DNA from: a virus
IMG/VR virus record: IMGVR_UViG_3300010230_000002
Coordinates: 1 to 29,490 of that record
Direction: 5' to 3' (one strand)
DNA: 29,490 bases
A program made the position numbers and the translations under genes. This document shows positions 23,644 through 29,275 of the stretch, in pieces. Every line of letters begins with the position of its first letter. Position 1 is the first letter of the stretch. The notes beneath the pieces are model-generated. The model saw nothing but the letters and a program-made list of their open reading frames with translations, was not told the DNA's origin and did no database searches.

Positions 23644-23870
23644 CAAGCAGAAAAAGTACTAATCTCTCTGTCGGCAGAGGCGAGAAGTTGTCTGTCCGAG
23701 CCGGTGGTGGCTTGACTGCTAAAGGTCGGGCTAAGTACAACAAAGCTACCGGAAGCAAACTCAAAGCACCAACCAAGTCAGGACCTCGCCACAAGTCTTT
23801 CTGCGCCCGTTCTAAGAACTGGAAGGGTGAACGAGGCAAAGCAGCCCGTAAGCGTTGGGGTTGCCGTTGA
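23640..23870 (+). CDS. DUF6321-like basic protein
   Basis: The product is 76 residues, about one third Lys/Arg. GGGLTAKGRAKYNKATGSKLKAP, HKSFCARSKNWKGERGKAARKRWGC and the final Cys-Arg match my memory of the DUF6321 family of small phage proteins. Two Cys (in KSFCARS and WGCR) may bind metal. It is translationally linked to its neighbours (ATGA at the start, TTGA at the end). DNA or RNA binding is likely from charge but unproven. Confidence 0.65.
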   Translation: MTSRKSTNLSVGRGEKLSVRAGGGLTAKGRAKYNKATGSKLKAPTKSGPRHKSFCARSKNWKGERGKAARKRWGCR

Positions 23871-24385
23871 GTCACCCTGCACAACTAGAGTTTGTCTCCT
23901 TTGTCAGAGAGAAACTCCCACAATATTTTGTTAACAAACGAGTGCTAGAGGTCGGCAGCCTTGACCTCAATGGTTCAATACGTCAATTCTTTAAGAACTG
24001 TGCTTACCTTGGCGTTGACCTTGGCATAGGTGCGGGAGTTGATTTGGTAGCAAAAGGTGAAGAGCTGGTCTTCCCTGACAACAGCTTTGATGTGATAGCT
24101 AGTTGCGAATGTTTTGAGCATAACCCTGAGTGGGTTAAGACATTCAACAACATGGCGAGGATGGGGTGCGGGTTGGTTTTCTTCTCCTGCGCTACAACCG
24201 GCAGAGCCGAACACGGCACACGCAAGACAAACCCACAAGATGCACCGTTCTGCGGAGATTACTATCGCAACCTTACAGAGCAAGACTTTAAAGACAACTG
24301 TGACATGAGCAAGTTCGTTGAGTACCAGTTTGGTGTTAACGAAATTGCCCATGACTTGTACTTTTATGGTGTCTTGAGAAGCTGA
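23867..24385 (+). CDS. Class I SAM-dependent methyltransferase
   Basis: TTG 23867 overlaps the previous TGA (TTGA) and gives SHPAQLEFVSFV at the N-terminus, a natural family start; an in-frame TTG at 23855 is less likely. The product is 172 residues. Motif I is VLEVGSLDLNGS (26-37), followed by YLGVDLG, a motif II-like FPDNSFDVIASCECFEH and a later helix, as in Methyltransf_11 proteins. The target is unknown: sugar, lipid or small molecule. A DNA-methylase NPPY/DPPY motif is absent. It closes the rightward arm and overlaps the opposing gene by 22 bases. Confidence 0.75.
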   Translation: MSHPAQLEFVSFVREKLPQYFVNKRVLEVGSLDLNGSIRQFFKNCAYLGVDLGIGAGVDLVAKGEELVFPDNSFDVIASCECFEHNPEWVKTFNNMARMGCGLVFFSCATTGRAEHGTRKTNPQDAPFCGDYYRNLTEQDFKDNCDMSKFVEYQFGVNEIAHDLYFYGVLRS

Positions 24386-25152
24386 CCTTCAAAGGCGTAT
24401 GTGCCGACATGAGCTAGGTCTACCCAAGGCGCTGCCCACACTTTGAAGCCATGCTCTCTAGCCTTCTTACAGAAGTAGTAGTCCTCAGAGAGTAAGAGTC
24501 CTGATTCATCTTCTATGCAAGTAGCAAAGAACTCATTGACCTTCTCACCGTTCTGTGGGTTCTGAATGTCCATAACATTGTTGAGGTAGGTAGGTAGTTT
24601 CCCGACTAGACCCTCATAGACCTCGCGCTTGATGAGCATGAAGCCTGTGCCGCCATTCCAAATTTCCAAGGGTTCACCGATTGGAACTGTTACTGTTTCC
24701 TCATAGTTCACAAGGTTTACTACAAAGTTGCCTGTATGGTTCTTTAGTTCGCTGTCAGGCACACCGGCAGCCATAGCGTTGCGTACTGTCTGCCAATTGA
24801 TTTCCTTCTTGGGATAGATGCCACAAATGATGTCCTTGTCGGCTTCAATCATTGGCAATATCTGTTCAGGGATAAAGCGAATGTCTGAGTCTATGAAGAG
24901 CATGTGGGTGCATTTAGACTTCAGGAAGGCGTTAGCCAAGAGGTTGCGTCCTCGCTGTATTAGAGACTCATTAAAGAGGAAAGAGAAGGTTACATCTATG
25001 CCAGTATTCATGGCTAGTTTTTGTAGCTGTAAACAGCCTTGTGTGAAGTAACCAAAGCATTGACCACCGTACATTGGTGTTGCTACAAAGATGTGGTTCT
25101 TCTCTGGCGGTATTTCTACTGTGCCGATTGATGGGATGTCGATTGTTTCCAT
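24364..25152 (-). CDS. Glycosyltransferase with DxD motif
   Basis: The product is 262 residues with an AGGA SD before the ATG. A GT-A type core is visible: HIFVATPMYGGQ (20-31), a helix with LIQRGRNLLANAFL, THMLFIDSDIRF with D88-S-D90 as the metal/nucleotide-sugar site, CGIYPKK, WNGGTGFMLIKREV and LSEDYYFCKKAREHG (catalytic-type acidic loop). It ends with a likely metal His in LAHVGTYAF. The family occurs in phages and is Anp1-like. Substrate and target are unknown; virion, DNA or host-surface modification are all possible. Confidence 0.75.
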   Translation of the reverse strand: METIDIPSIGTVEIPPEKNHIFVATPMYGGQCFGYFTQGCLQLQKLAMNTGIDVTFSFLFNESLIQRGRNLLANAFLKSKCTHMLFIDSDIRFIPEQILPMIEADKDIICGIYPKKEINWQTVRNAMAAGVPDSELKNHTGNFVVNLVNYEETVTVPIGEPLEIWNGGTGFMLIKREVYEGLVGKLPTYLNNVMDIQNPQNGEKVNEFFATCIEDESGLLLSEDYYFCKKAREHGFKVWAAPWVDLAHVGTYAFEGQLLKTP

Positions 25153-25176
25153 GTGTGTCCTGTTGGTTTAATAAGT

Positions 25177-25199
25177 GGGGCTACCCGAAACGCTGCCCC
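25177..25199 (-). terminator. GC hairpin between RusA and glycosyltransferase genes
   Basis: GGGGC (25177-25181) pairs with GCCCC (25195-25199) around a 13-base loop, in the 56-base gap between the rusA stop and the glycosyltransferase start. There is no clear T-tract on the minus strand, so termination is weak or absent. It may attenuate transcription from the recombination genes into the glycosyltransferase. Confidence 0.25.
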
Positions 25200-25208
25200 G
25201 TCACGTTC

Positions 25209-25595
25209 CTAACTGTCCTCTAGGGACTCGGCTTCGGGATGCCGGGGGGTTATTTCTTCTATGACTACATGAAGCAGACCGCCTTTGATTTGCTCTCCTC
25301 GAATCATCTCAATGTGGTCAACTTGGAAGTCGTTGTCAAACACTCCAGCGTGTTCTAGTGCATCAAGTACCGCTTTGATACGGTTGTCGATGTCTATTTT
25401 TCTCTTGTCTCTAGGACGCAGAATTAGTGTTAGTTTCAATTTTTTGTCCCCAAACTTAGGAATGTTGTTTTCAATTACAAATACTTGCACAGCTTCTCTA
25501 AACTCCCTTCCCTTGGCGCTCATCACCATGTGACCTCGAAAGTTACGGTAATAGGTGTTAACGCTTGGGGGAAATGGGAGAAAGAAACTAGCCAT
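25209..25595 (-). CDS. rusA: RusA-family Holliday junction resolvase
   Basis: The product is 128 residues from the ATG that overlaps the upstream TGA (TGATG). It starts MASFFLPFPPSVNTYYRNFRG, typical of RusA. Catalytic positions D68, D70, K74 and D89 (KIDIDNRIKAVLDAL, then GVFDND) have the same spacing as D70, D72, K76 and D91 of E. coli RusA, so the enzyme looks active. It would resolve four-way junctions produced by phage recombination or replication. It follows a single-strand-binding-like gene in the recombination operon. Confidence 0.88.
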   Translation of the reverse strand: MASFFLPFPPSVNTYYRNFRGHMVMSAKGREFREAVQVFVIENNIPKFGDKKLKLTLILRPRDKRKIDIDNRIKAVLDALEHAGVFDNDFQVDHIEMIRGEQIKGGLLHVVIEEITPRHPEAESLEDS

Positions 25596-25882
25596 CAAAA
25601 GGGAATTTCAGAGTCTTTTGGATAAGACCGTGCTGGTTTGTCAGTTACCTCTTTAGGGTACTGCTGCTGTTGTTTGTTCCAGTTAGGGTCGTTCAACTTG
25701 ATGTTGTAGTAAGGTCCAAAGCCAGCATCGTTCTCCCATGCACCAAAGGTAATGACTTGACCTTGGTACATGAATGTGCCTTTCCAGTCTGGCTCTGACG
25801 AACCCTGCTTCTTGTAGGTGTTCTTTGTCATGCGCCCTTTCATCTCTTGCGGGACAAACGGGGGTTTCTTTTGGTTTTCCAT
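25595..25882 (-). CDS. SSB-like small protein with acidic/hydrophobic C-tip
   Basis: Start ATG 25882 is chosen because AAAGGA lies 6 bases upstream. The product is 95 residues: a basic N-terminus (MENQKKPPFVPQEMKGRM), a short beta domain at about 33-67 (DWKGTFMYQGQVITFGAWEN and GPYYNIKLND), a Gln-rich linker and the tip KDSEIPF. The tip imitates the DDDIPF tail by which bacterial SSB binds partner proteins. Place between RecT-side genes and RusA supports a single-strand DNA-binding or recombination accessory role. The core is shorter than a normal OB fold, so this is inference. Confidence 0.55.
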   Translation of the reverse strand: MENQKKPPFVPQEMKGRMTKNTYKKQGSSEPDWKGTFMYQGQVITFGAWENDAGFGPYYNIKLNDPNWNKQQQQYPKEVTDKPARSYPKDSEIPF

Positions 25883-25892
25883 AATTTTCCTT

Positions 25893-26063
25893 TCAACGGT
25901 AGATATATCGGGCATACTCGCGCCCACCCTCTTTAACCATAGTTGTAAGGATTGGATGTCCTTGCTTCCTAAGATATTCGATATGGGCTGCAAGCCTGAA
26001 TGAGCCATAGTTATTTAATGCGTCCATCGGGGTTAGTGAGCCAATATTTTGCAAGTGCTTCAA
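25893..26063 (-). CDS. Helix-turn-helix micro-gene in the RecT-SSB gap
   Basis: A TTG overlapping the recT stop (TTGA) opens a 56-residue frame ending 10 bases before the SSB-like start. It reads KHLQNIGSLTPMDALNNYG, then SFRLAAHIEYLRKQGHPI and GREYARYIYR. This is the LTPxEAL..YG..RLAARI..LRK.GH pattern of the HTH_39-type domain common in phage recombination regions. ATG inside (SLTPM) is too late for the domain. It is likely a small DNA-binding protein, either a regulator of this operon or a partner of recombination. Confidence 0.7.
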   Translation of the reverse strand: MKHLQNIGSLTPMDALNNYGSFRLAAHIEYLRKQGHPILTTMVKEGGREYARYIYR

Positions 26064-26911
26064 AATATTTTCTCGTTGGCTTCCATGTCGGCTACGAACT
26101 GGGACGCTGGTGACTTTGGGTGTTGGTTTACCCCTTGATTCGCAAGCTCTGCTCTAATTTTGATTTTGTCAAAACTGCTGAACTTCTCAGTTACAGTCAT
26201 ATTAGCTTCAGCTAACTTGGCTACTTTCTCTGTACGCTGCTCATCAGACAGCTTTGATGAAGCCATAACTTTGCCTACAAGTTCTCCATATCCTGCAATC
26301 CATCCTTCAGGCGTATGGAAAGAGGCATAGATTTGACCGTCAGGCAAGATAAGGGAGTAGTCACCACCGGTGTCTTCTATGACCTCTACGGGCTGTTTAA
26401 CGTCTTCTACAACGCCCATGTGCTTTGGCATAGGGCTATCAAAGTCCATGACCTCTTCTGTGGCGTAGTGTCCCAAGATACAAGCCGGATAGATAGAGCG
26501 TACAGCCCTAGAGATAACCCTAGCTCTGAGCATATCTTCAGGATACTTAGACCATCCTGAACCCTCGCGGTAGATACCGGCTTGCCTTGCCATCTCGATA
26601 GTCCATTCAACGGTAAGAGTACCGCCTTGTGGGTGCTTGAATGTCCCCTTGACTGCCTTGGGTGTGACTACATCCCATTGGACAGAGCCACCAGAGAGTT
26701 GGAAACGGGCGAGGATTGCTTGGGACTTCAGGGCTGGTTTGCCTTGGATGATGTCGTACTCTTGCACGACAGAGGCGGGGTGCTTGTTTTCTGCTTGGGC
26801 TACAAGCATTACAGCCATGACTTGCTCTTTAGTCTTAAAGCCGTAAAAGCCTGATTTAACGATACTGTCAGCCATGACTGTCATGTCTGATACAGGGATG
26901 ATGTTACTCAT
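26060..26911 (-). CDS. recT: RecT-family single-strand annealing protein
   Basis: The product is 283 residues with SD TTGGAG. Typical RecT parts are KTKEQVMAVMLVAQAENKHPASVVQEYDIIQGKPAL (27-62), the beta core (WDVVTPKAVKGTFKHP and TVEWTIEMARQAG) and WSKYPEDMLRARVISRAVRSIYPACI followed by YATEEVMDF. The C-terminus is variable and charged, as usual. It coats resected single strands and anneals homologies, partnered by the exonuclease encoded upstream at 28256. The start lies downstream of the TTCCTAACTA leader motif. Confidence 0.85.
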   Translation of the reverse strand: MSNIIPVSDMTVMADSIVKSGFYGFKTKEQVMAVMLVAQAENKHPASVVQEYDIIQGKPALKSQAILARFQLSGGSVQWDVVTPKAVKGTFKHPQGGTLTVEWTIEMARQAGIYREGSGWSKYPEDMLRARVISRAVRSIYPACILGHYATEEVMDFDSPMPKHMGVVEDVKQPVEVIEDTGGDYSLILPDGQIYASFHTPEGWIAGYGELVGKVMASSKLSDEQRTEKVAKLAEANMTVTEKFSSFDKIKIRAELANQGVNQHPKSPASQFVADMEANEKIF

Positions 26912-26994
26912 GTAAATTTCTCCAAAATAGTTAGGAATGTTTCTATGACTGAGGATGCAGCCATTACATATATTGCGATGTCTTGCGTAGTCAC
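26908..26994 (-). CDS. Micro-ORF (28 aa) between early genes
   Basis: A GTG overlapping the upstream stop (GTGA) begins a 28-residue frame that ends by overlapping the recT start (ACATGA). Its sequence includes TTQDIAIYVMAASSVIETFL and ends ILEKFT, a mostly hydrophobic helix. It fills the only gap between these two genes with coupling overlaps at both ends, but it also contains the leader motif and the recT SD, so it may be only a leader. Coding is uncertain. Confidence 0.35.
   Translation of the reverse strand: MTTQDIAIYVMAASSVIETFLTILEKFT
26928..26937 (-). promoter_or_regulatory. Leader motif TTCCTAACTA before recT
   Basis: This exact minus-strand copy lies 16 bases before the recT ATG. 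Here it also falls within the 28-residue micro-ORF. Confidence 0.5.
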
Positions 26995-27182
26995 AAGTCC
27001 CTCGCTTTCAACATTGCTTCAGCCACCATGTAAGCCCGTTGAGCAAACTCTTCTGGCGTTGCTTTGAGTGATGGTTCGGCAATCATTCCTTGCAAAGCCT
27101 TGGCTGCAAAGTAATCCCTGAGACTCATGCCGTGAGACATAGAGCCAGTCTTAGGGTCGTGGACGTTAGGAAATGCGTTCAT
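26991..27182 (-). CDS. Small phage protein (63 aa) with SLRDYFAAKAL motif
   Basis: Start ATG 27182 is chosen because AAGGAAGG precedes it; the longer frame from 27224 would run back into the previous gene. The product has the SMSHGMSLRDYFAAKALQGMI motif and a helical C-terminus (ATPEEFAQRAYMVAEAMLKAR). This short domain is widespread in phage and prophage early regions with no known function. It overlaps the preceding gene by 17 bases. Confidence 0.7.
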   Translation of the reverse strand: MNAFPNVHDPKTGSMSHGMSLRDYFAAKALQGMIAEPSLKATPEEFAQRAYMVAEAMLKARDL

Positions 27183-27348
27183 CTTTGACCTTCCTTCCGG
27201 GCTTTGCCTTTGGTGTACCGTCAACCTTCAAGCCCCACCGAGCTTCTTCTAGCTTGTCTATGCGTTGTAGAGCTTGAGCAAACAAGTCTTCTAGCATGAC
27301 TACTTCTTGCTCTAGGCGCTCTAATCGTTTTGTTTTGAATAGCAGCAT
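27166..27348 (-). CDS. Short coiled-coil protein (60 aa)
   Basis: The product is 60 residues, 2 bases after the exonuclease stop, with AAAGG as SD. It is a leucine-rich coiled coil (LERLEQEVVMLEDLFAQALQ; RIDKLEEARW) with a basic tail (PKAKPGRKVKDERIS). It could be a small oligomeric accessory of the exonuclease or of the next gene, but no family is recognised. Confidence 0.6.
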   Translation of the reverse strand: MLLFKTKRLERLEQEVVMLEDLFAQALQRIDKLEEARWGLKVDGTPKAKPGRKVKDERIS

Positions 27349-27350
27349 GA

Positions 27351-28256
27351 TTAACCTTTCACTAAGAATCTACGGCTGCCAGCTACTTCCCGAACATAGG
27401 ATTTGTAGACATCTGGCATGGACTGCTCAAAGAGCTTGGCATCAAACTTCATGCTGCCTTTTGCACTTTTCCAAGTGGCAAGGACTCGCCCGTCTAGGGT
27501 TACCAACTCGCTGTTGACCCCCATAAATTTCTGTATTTCCACTTTGAGCTTCTCTTCCTCGTCTTCCCACTTCTTGAGCTGGTCTTTGGTGTAGTTCAAG
27601 GCTTGGCACATCTGCTCTAGGCTTTGTGGTGCGGTGATAGAAGTAGGTGCGGAGACAGAGTAGATTAGCTTTGCTTGCTCGGTAGTCTCAGGTTCAGGGT
27701 ACTGCTTAGACGCAACGTGCGCCCAGAACTTCGCCATATCTTTGATGAGCTGCTCTTTCTGTGCTTCTTCAATGGTGAACTTAAACACTTCAAAGTTTTG
27801 TCCCCCAAATAGAACAGCCAGCACAATGTCTGAGATATTGTGGACTGCCGCTTCATGGATGAGTTGCGCCATATCAGCCGCAGGGATGATGTTGGCTTCG
27901 GTGTCGAACTTGTTGCGTACAGCAGCGTTGTAGTTTTTGACTTCCACAAGCGTTTGTCCGTCAGTCGAGATGAAGTCGAAATGGGAACGCATCCAAGTCT
28001 CTTTCGGGTGAGTGAGCGCATAGTCTGCTTCCTTCAATTCCATGCCCAGTTTGGCACTTGCAAGTTGTCCAATGATGGGCTGCATCACATGACCCATTTG
28101 GACTACTTCAACCTCTGACAAGTCTGGTCTATCCTTAACCCCTAGCTTCTCTAGGACAGCATCATTACCGCGTCCATTGGCTGCCATACGGCTATCGCCT
28201 GACCACCAAGCAGAGTTGCGTATCTCTGGTGCAAAGTCGTTTCTATCATTTGCCAT
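27351..28256 (-). CDS. YqaJ-type phage exonuclease/recombinase nuclease
   Basis: The product is 301 residues with strong SD AAGGAG. A PD-(D/E)XK nuclease core is visible: D94 in SHFDFIS, then E106 and K108 in TLVEVKNYNAAV. The upstream helix QMGHVMQPIIGQL has the expected His but a Gln (Q59) where many relatives have Glu. A central alpha/beta region (ADMAQLIHEAAVHN, DIVLAVLFGG) and a C-terminal coiled coil (LKKWEDEEEKLKVEIQKFMG) follow. It would resect double-strand ends for the RecT protein encoded downstream. The TTCCTAACTA leader motif precedes it. Confidence 0.8.
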   Translation of the reverse strand: MANDRNDFAPEIRNSAWWSGDSRMAANGRGNDAVLEKLGVKDRPDLSEVEVVQMGHVMQPIIGQLASAKLGMELKEADYALTHPKETWMRSHFDFISTDGQTLVEVKNYNAAVRNKFDTEANIIPAADMAQLIHEAAVHNISDIVLAVLFGGQNFEVFKFTIEEAQKEQLIKDMAKFWAHVASKQYPEPETTEQAKLIYSVSAPTSITAPQSLEQMCQALNYTKDQLKKWEDEEEKLKVEIQKFMGVNSELVTLDGRVLATWKSAKGSMKFDAKLFEQSMPDVYKSYVREVAGSRRFLVKG

Positions 28257-28560
28257 GATTGCTCTCCTTAGTTAGGAAAAATACTGCTTCACCCAATGCG
28301 GTAACGACAAGGGTTGCTCTTGCGTACAGCTCTGTGTACTTCTCAAGGTCATCAGTCAACTGCTCAATCTTGTCATTGAGTTCAGCCTTAGAGTGGATGC
28401 ACTTCTTGAGGGCTAGTTCTAGGTTGTTGGATTCGTCTTGCACTTCTCTGAGAAACTCTTTGTCTTTCTCAGCTTGTGTGTGTAAGTCTTTGATGGTGTC
28501 TTTTAGTTCTCTGTTCTCTTGAATCTTTCTAACAAGAGAGTCTTGCAGCTTAGTTGCCAT
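28246..28560 (-). CDS. Coiled-coil protein (104 aa)
   Basis: The product is 104 residues, almost entirely heptad-like (NRELKDTIKDLHTQAEKDKE; NDKIEQLTDDLEKYTELYAR) with a short hydrophobic C-terminal helix (ATLVVTALGEAVFFLTKE). It overlaps the previous stop by 11 bases and the exonuclease start by 11. No family is recognised; an oligomeric accessory or inhibitor is possible. Confidence 0.6.
   Translation of the reverse strand: MATKLQDSLVRKIQENRELKDTIKDLHTQAEKDKEFLREVQDESNNLELALKKCIHSKAELNDKIEQLTDDLEKYTELYARATLVVTALGEAVFFLTKESNHGK
28269..28278 (-). promoter_or_regulatory. Leader motif TTCCTAACTA before the exonuclease gene
   Basis: On the minus strand this exact 10-mer lies 12 bases before the ATG at 28256, directly against AAGGAG. 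It is one of three exact copies. Confidence 0.5.
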
Positions 28561-28774
28561 TTGGTGTCTCCTCGGCTTGATTTAGTTCAAACAACTTTGC
28601 ATCCATGCCACACTCGCCATCAGCAAGGCGCATGGATTCGCAATATTTGTAAGTGGATTCGCCAGTAACTAGATTGATGTTCTCGGATGCTTTGCACCGG
28701 TCATAGTTGGCGATTAAAGAGCTGCTCTTGCTGGCGAGATGCCATTTGCAGTCAACACAGATTAAAGGCTTCAT
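28550..28774 (-). CDS. Cys-rich small phage protein (74 aa), probably zinc-binding
   Basis: The product is 74 residues with SD AAAGGGG. Cysteines occur in ICVDCKWH (C6, C9), YDRCKAS (C27), KYCESMR (C45) and GECGMD (C55). The order CxxC...C...NLVTGE...YC..MR...CG is a pattern I know from short phage proteins of unknown function, likely folding around zinc. It is the first gene leftward of the promoter-like repeat at 28808 and carries the leader motif TTCCTAACTA 15 bases before its ATG. Confidence 0.65.
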   Translation of the reverse strand: MKPLICVDCKWHLASKSSSLIANYDRCKASENINLVTGESTYKYCESMRLADGECGMDAKLFELNQAEETPNGN

Positions 28775-28789
28775 GTTTCCCCTTTCGGA

Positions 28790-28799
28790 TAGTTAGGAA
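28790..28799 (-). promoter_or_regulatory. Leader motif TTCCTAACTA before the Cys-rich gene
   Basis: This exact minus-strand copy lies 15 bases before the ATG at 28774 and about 10 bases downstream of the -10-like TACATT of the repeat. Confidence 0.5.
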
Positions 28800-28807
28800 T
28801 GAGTAAG

Positions 28808-28851
28808 TAATGTATCACAGTTATGATGATTAGTCATTGTATTTATTAATC
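28808..28851. repeat. 44-bp inverted repeat, copy A
   Basis: This block is the exact reverse complement of 29447-29490. It begins TAATGTATCACAG and ends TTATTAATC on the plus strand, and it lies in the spacer between a 21-residue micro-gene and the Cys-rich gene. It contains the near-palindrome ATGATTAGTCAT and the leftward promoter candidate. The match stops at 28852 on the inner side; on the outer side it could be longer but the window ends. Confidence 0.95.
28809..28837 (-). promoter_or_regulatory. Leftward promoter candidate inside repeat copy A
   Basis: On the minus strand ATGACT (28837-28832), a 17-base spacer and TACATT (28814-28809) preceded by TGA form an extended -10 promoter (TGATACATT). 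It would start transcription near 28800, just before the leader motif and the Cys-rich gene. The -35 is weak (4 of 6 to TTGACA). Confidence 0.4.
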
Positions 28852-28871
28852 GGTTTGTCCTTTCTGATAGT

Positions 28872-28937
28872 TTATTTGTCAACAAGTACCAAGAAAATAA
28901 TAAACGCAATAAACGCAACAAAGAGTATCTCAGGCAT
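28872..28937 (-). CDS. 21-residue single-TM micropeptide
   Basis: An ATG overlapping the stop of the Cys-rich 79-residue gene (ATGCCTGA) opens a 22-codon frame. The peptide is a single hydrophobic helix (PEILFVAFIAFIIFLVLV) ending Asp-Lys. It looks like a membrane micropeptide; the DNA has the tandem ATAAACGCA twice because of the repeated V/I-A-F-I. No SD is visible, so coupling to the upstream gene is needed. It could be chance in an AT-rich spacer, but codon-level coupling and a perfect TM composition favour coding. Confidence 0.45.
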   Translation of the reverse strand: MPEILFVAFIAFIIFLVLVDK

Positions 28938-29169
28938 TGTTTGACGGGCAATCTAGGCAATGGGTTGGTCTGTCATTGCAAATGCCAAGGTGCTTGCACT
29001 CGTAGGGATGTTGGGGAATACGCGCAAAGGCTTCGTCCTCTAGCTCTTGGTCTTCTAACTCGCGTATGGTGCGCTTGCGCCATACAGACTTACGGGCGCG
29101 GCATCCATCCTCGCAATCTTGCAAGCATAGGCGCGTATGGGGGTAATGACAATCAGTTTGGTCACGCAT
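28930..29169 (-). CDS. Cys/His-rich small protein (79 aa)
   Basis: The product is 79 residues with eight Cys in two clusters: N-terminal (C7, C15, C19, C23 in DCHYPHTRLCLQDCEDGCRAR) and C-terminal (C58, C64, C71, C74 in YECKHLGICNDRPTHCLDC). They are joined by an acidic helix (TIRELEDQELEDEAF). This suggests two zinc sites. The ATG overlaps the stop of the 37-residue gene upstream by eight bases. I do not know the family; small zinc proteins of early phage regions often act on host regulators. Confidence 0.6.
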   Translation of the reverse strand: MRDQTDCHYPHTRLCLQDCEDGCRARKSVWRKRTIRELEDQELEDEAFARIPQHPYECKHLGICNDRPTHCLDCPSNNA

Positions 29170-29275
29170 GGCGTATGTCTCCAGTCATAATTAATGCAAG
29201 GGTTATCAGATACACGGGGGCGTTATGCCCCTCGCGTACACGGTCAAGCAGCTTATGGGCATCAGCTAGGGTCAT
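29162..29275 (-). CDS. Micro-gene (37 aa)
   Basis: The frame from ATG 29275 encodes 37 residues starting MTLADAHKLLDRVREGH, with NAPVYLITLALIM as a short hydrophobic stretch, and ends TGDIRHA. It overlaps the upstream gene by 14 bases (ATGACCCTAGCTGA) and the downstream one by eight (ATGCGTGA), a typical coupled chain. No SD of its own is visible. The function is unknown. Confidence 0.5.
   Translation of the reverse strand: MTLADAHKLLDRVREGHNAPVYLITLALIMTGDIRHA

Noticed and set aside
25883-26008. N-terminal 42-codon extension of the SSB-like gene
   Set aside because: The inner ATG 25882 has an SD, and the same bases encode a family-like HTH protein in another frame.
27164-27173. Partial match to the leader motif (TTCCTAAC) on the minus strand
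   Set aside because: It lies within coding sequence of the 63-residue gene, lacks the last two bases and has no following start codon.
27840-28118. 92-codon rightward frame inside the exonuclease gene
   Set aside because: It is antisense to a well supported nuclease and looks like a shadow of its codon use.
28877-28882. Perfect TTGACA on the minus strand as a -35 box
   Set aside because: No -10-like hexamer lies 15-19 bases downstream; the bases encode the end of the TM micropeptide.
28899-28916. Tandem ATAAACGCA repeat as an origin iteron
   Set aside because: There are only two copies, and they are explained by the repeated V/I-A-F-I codons of the micropeptide.
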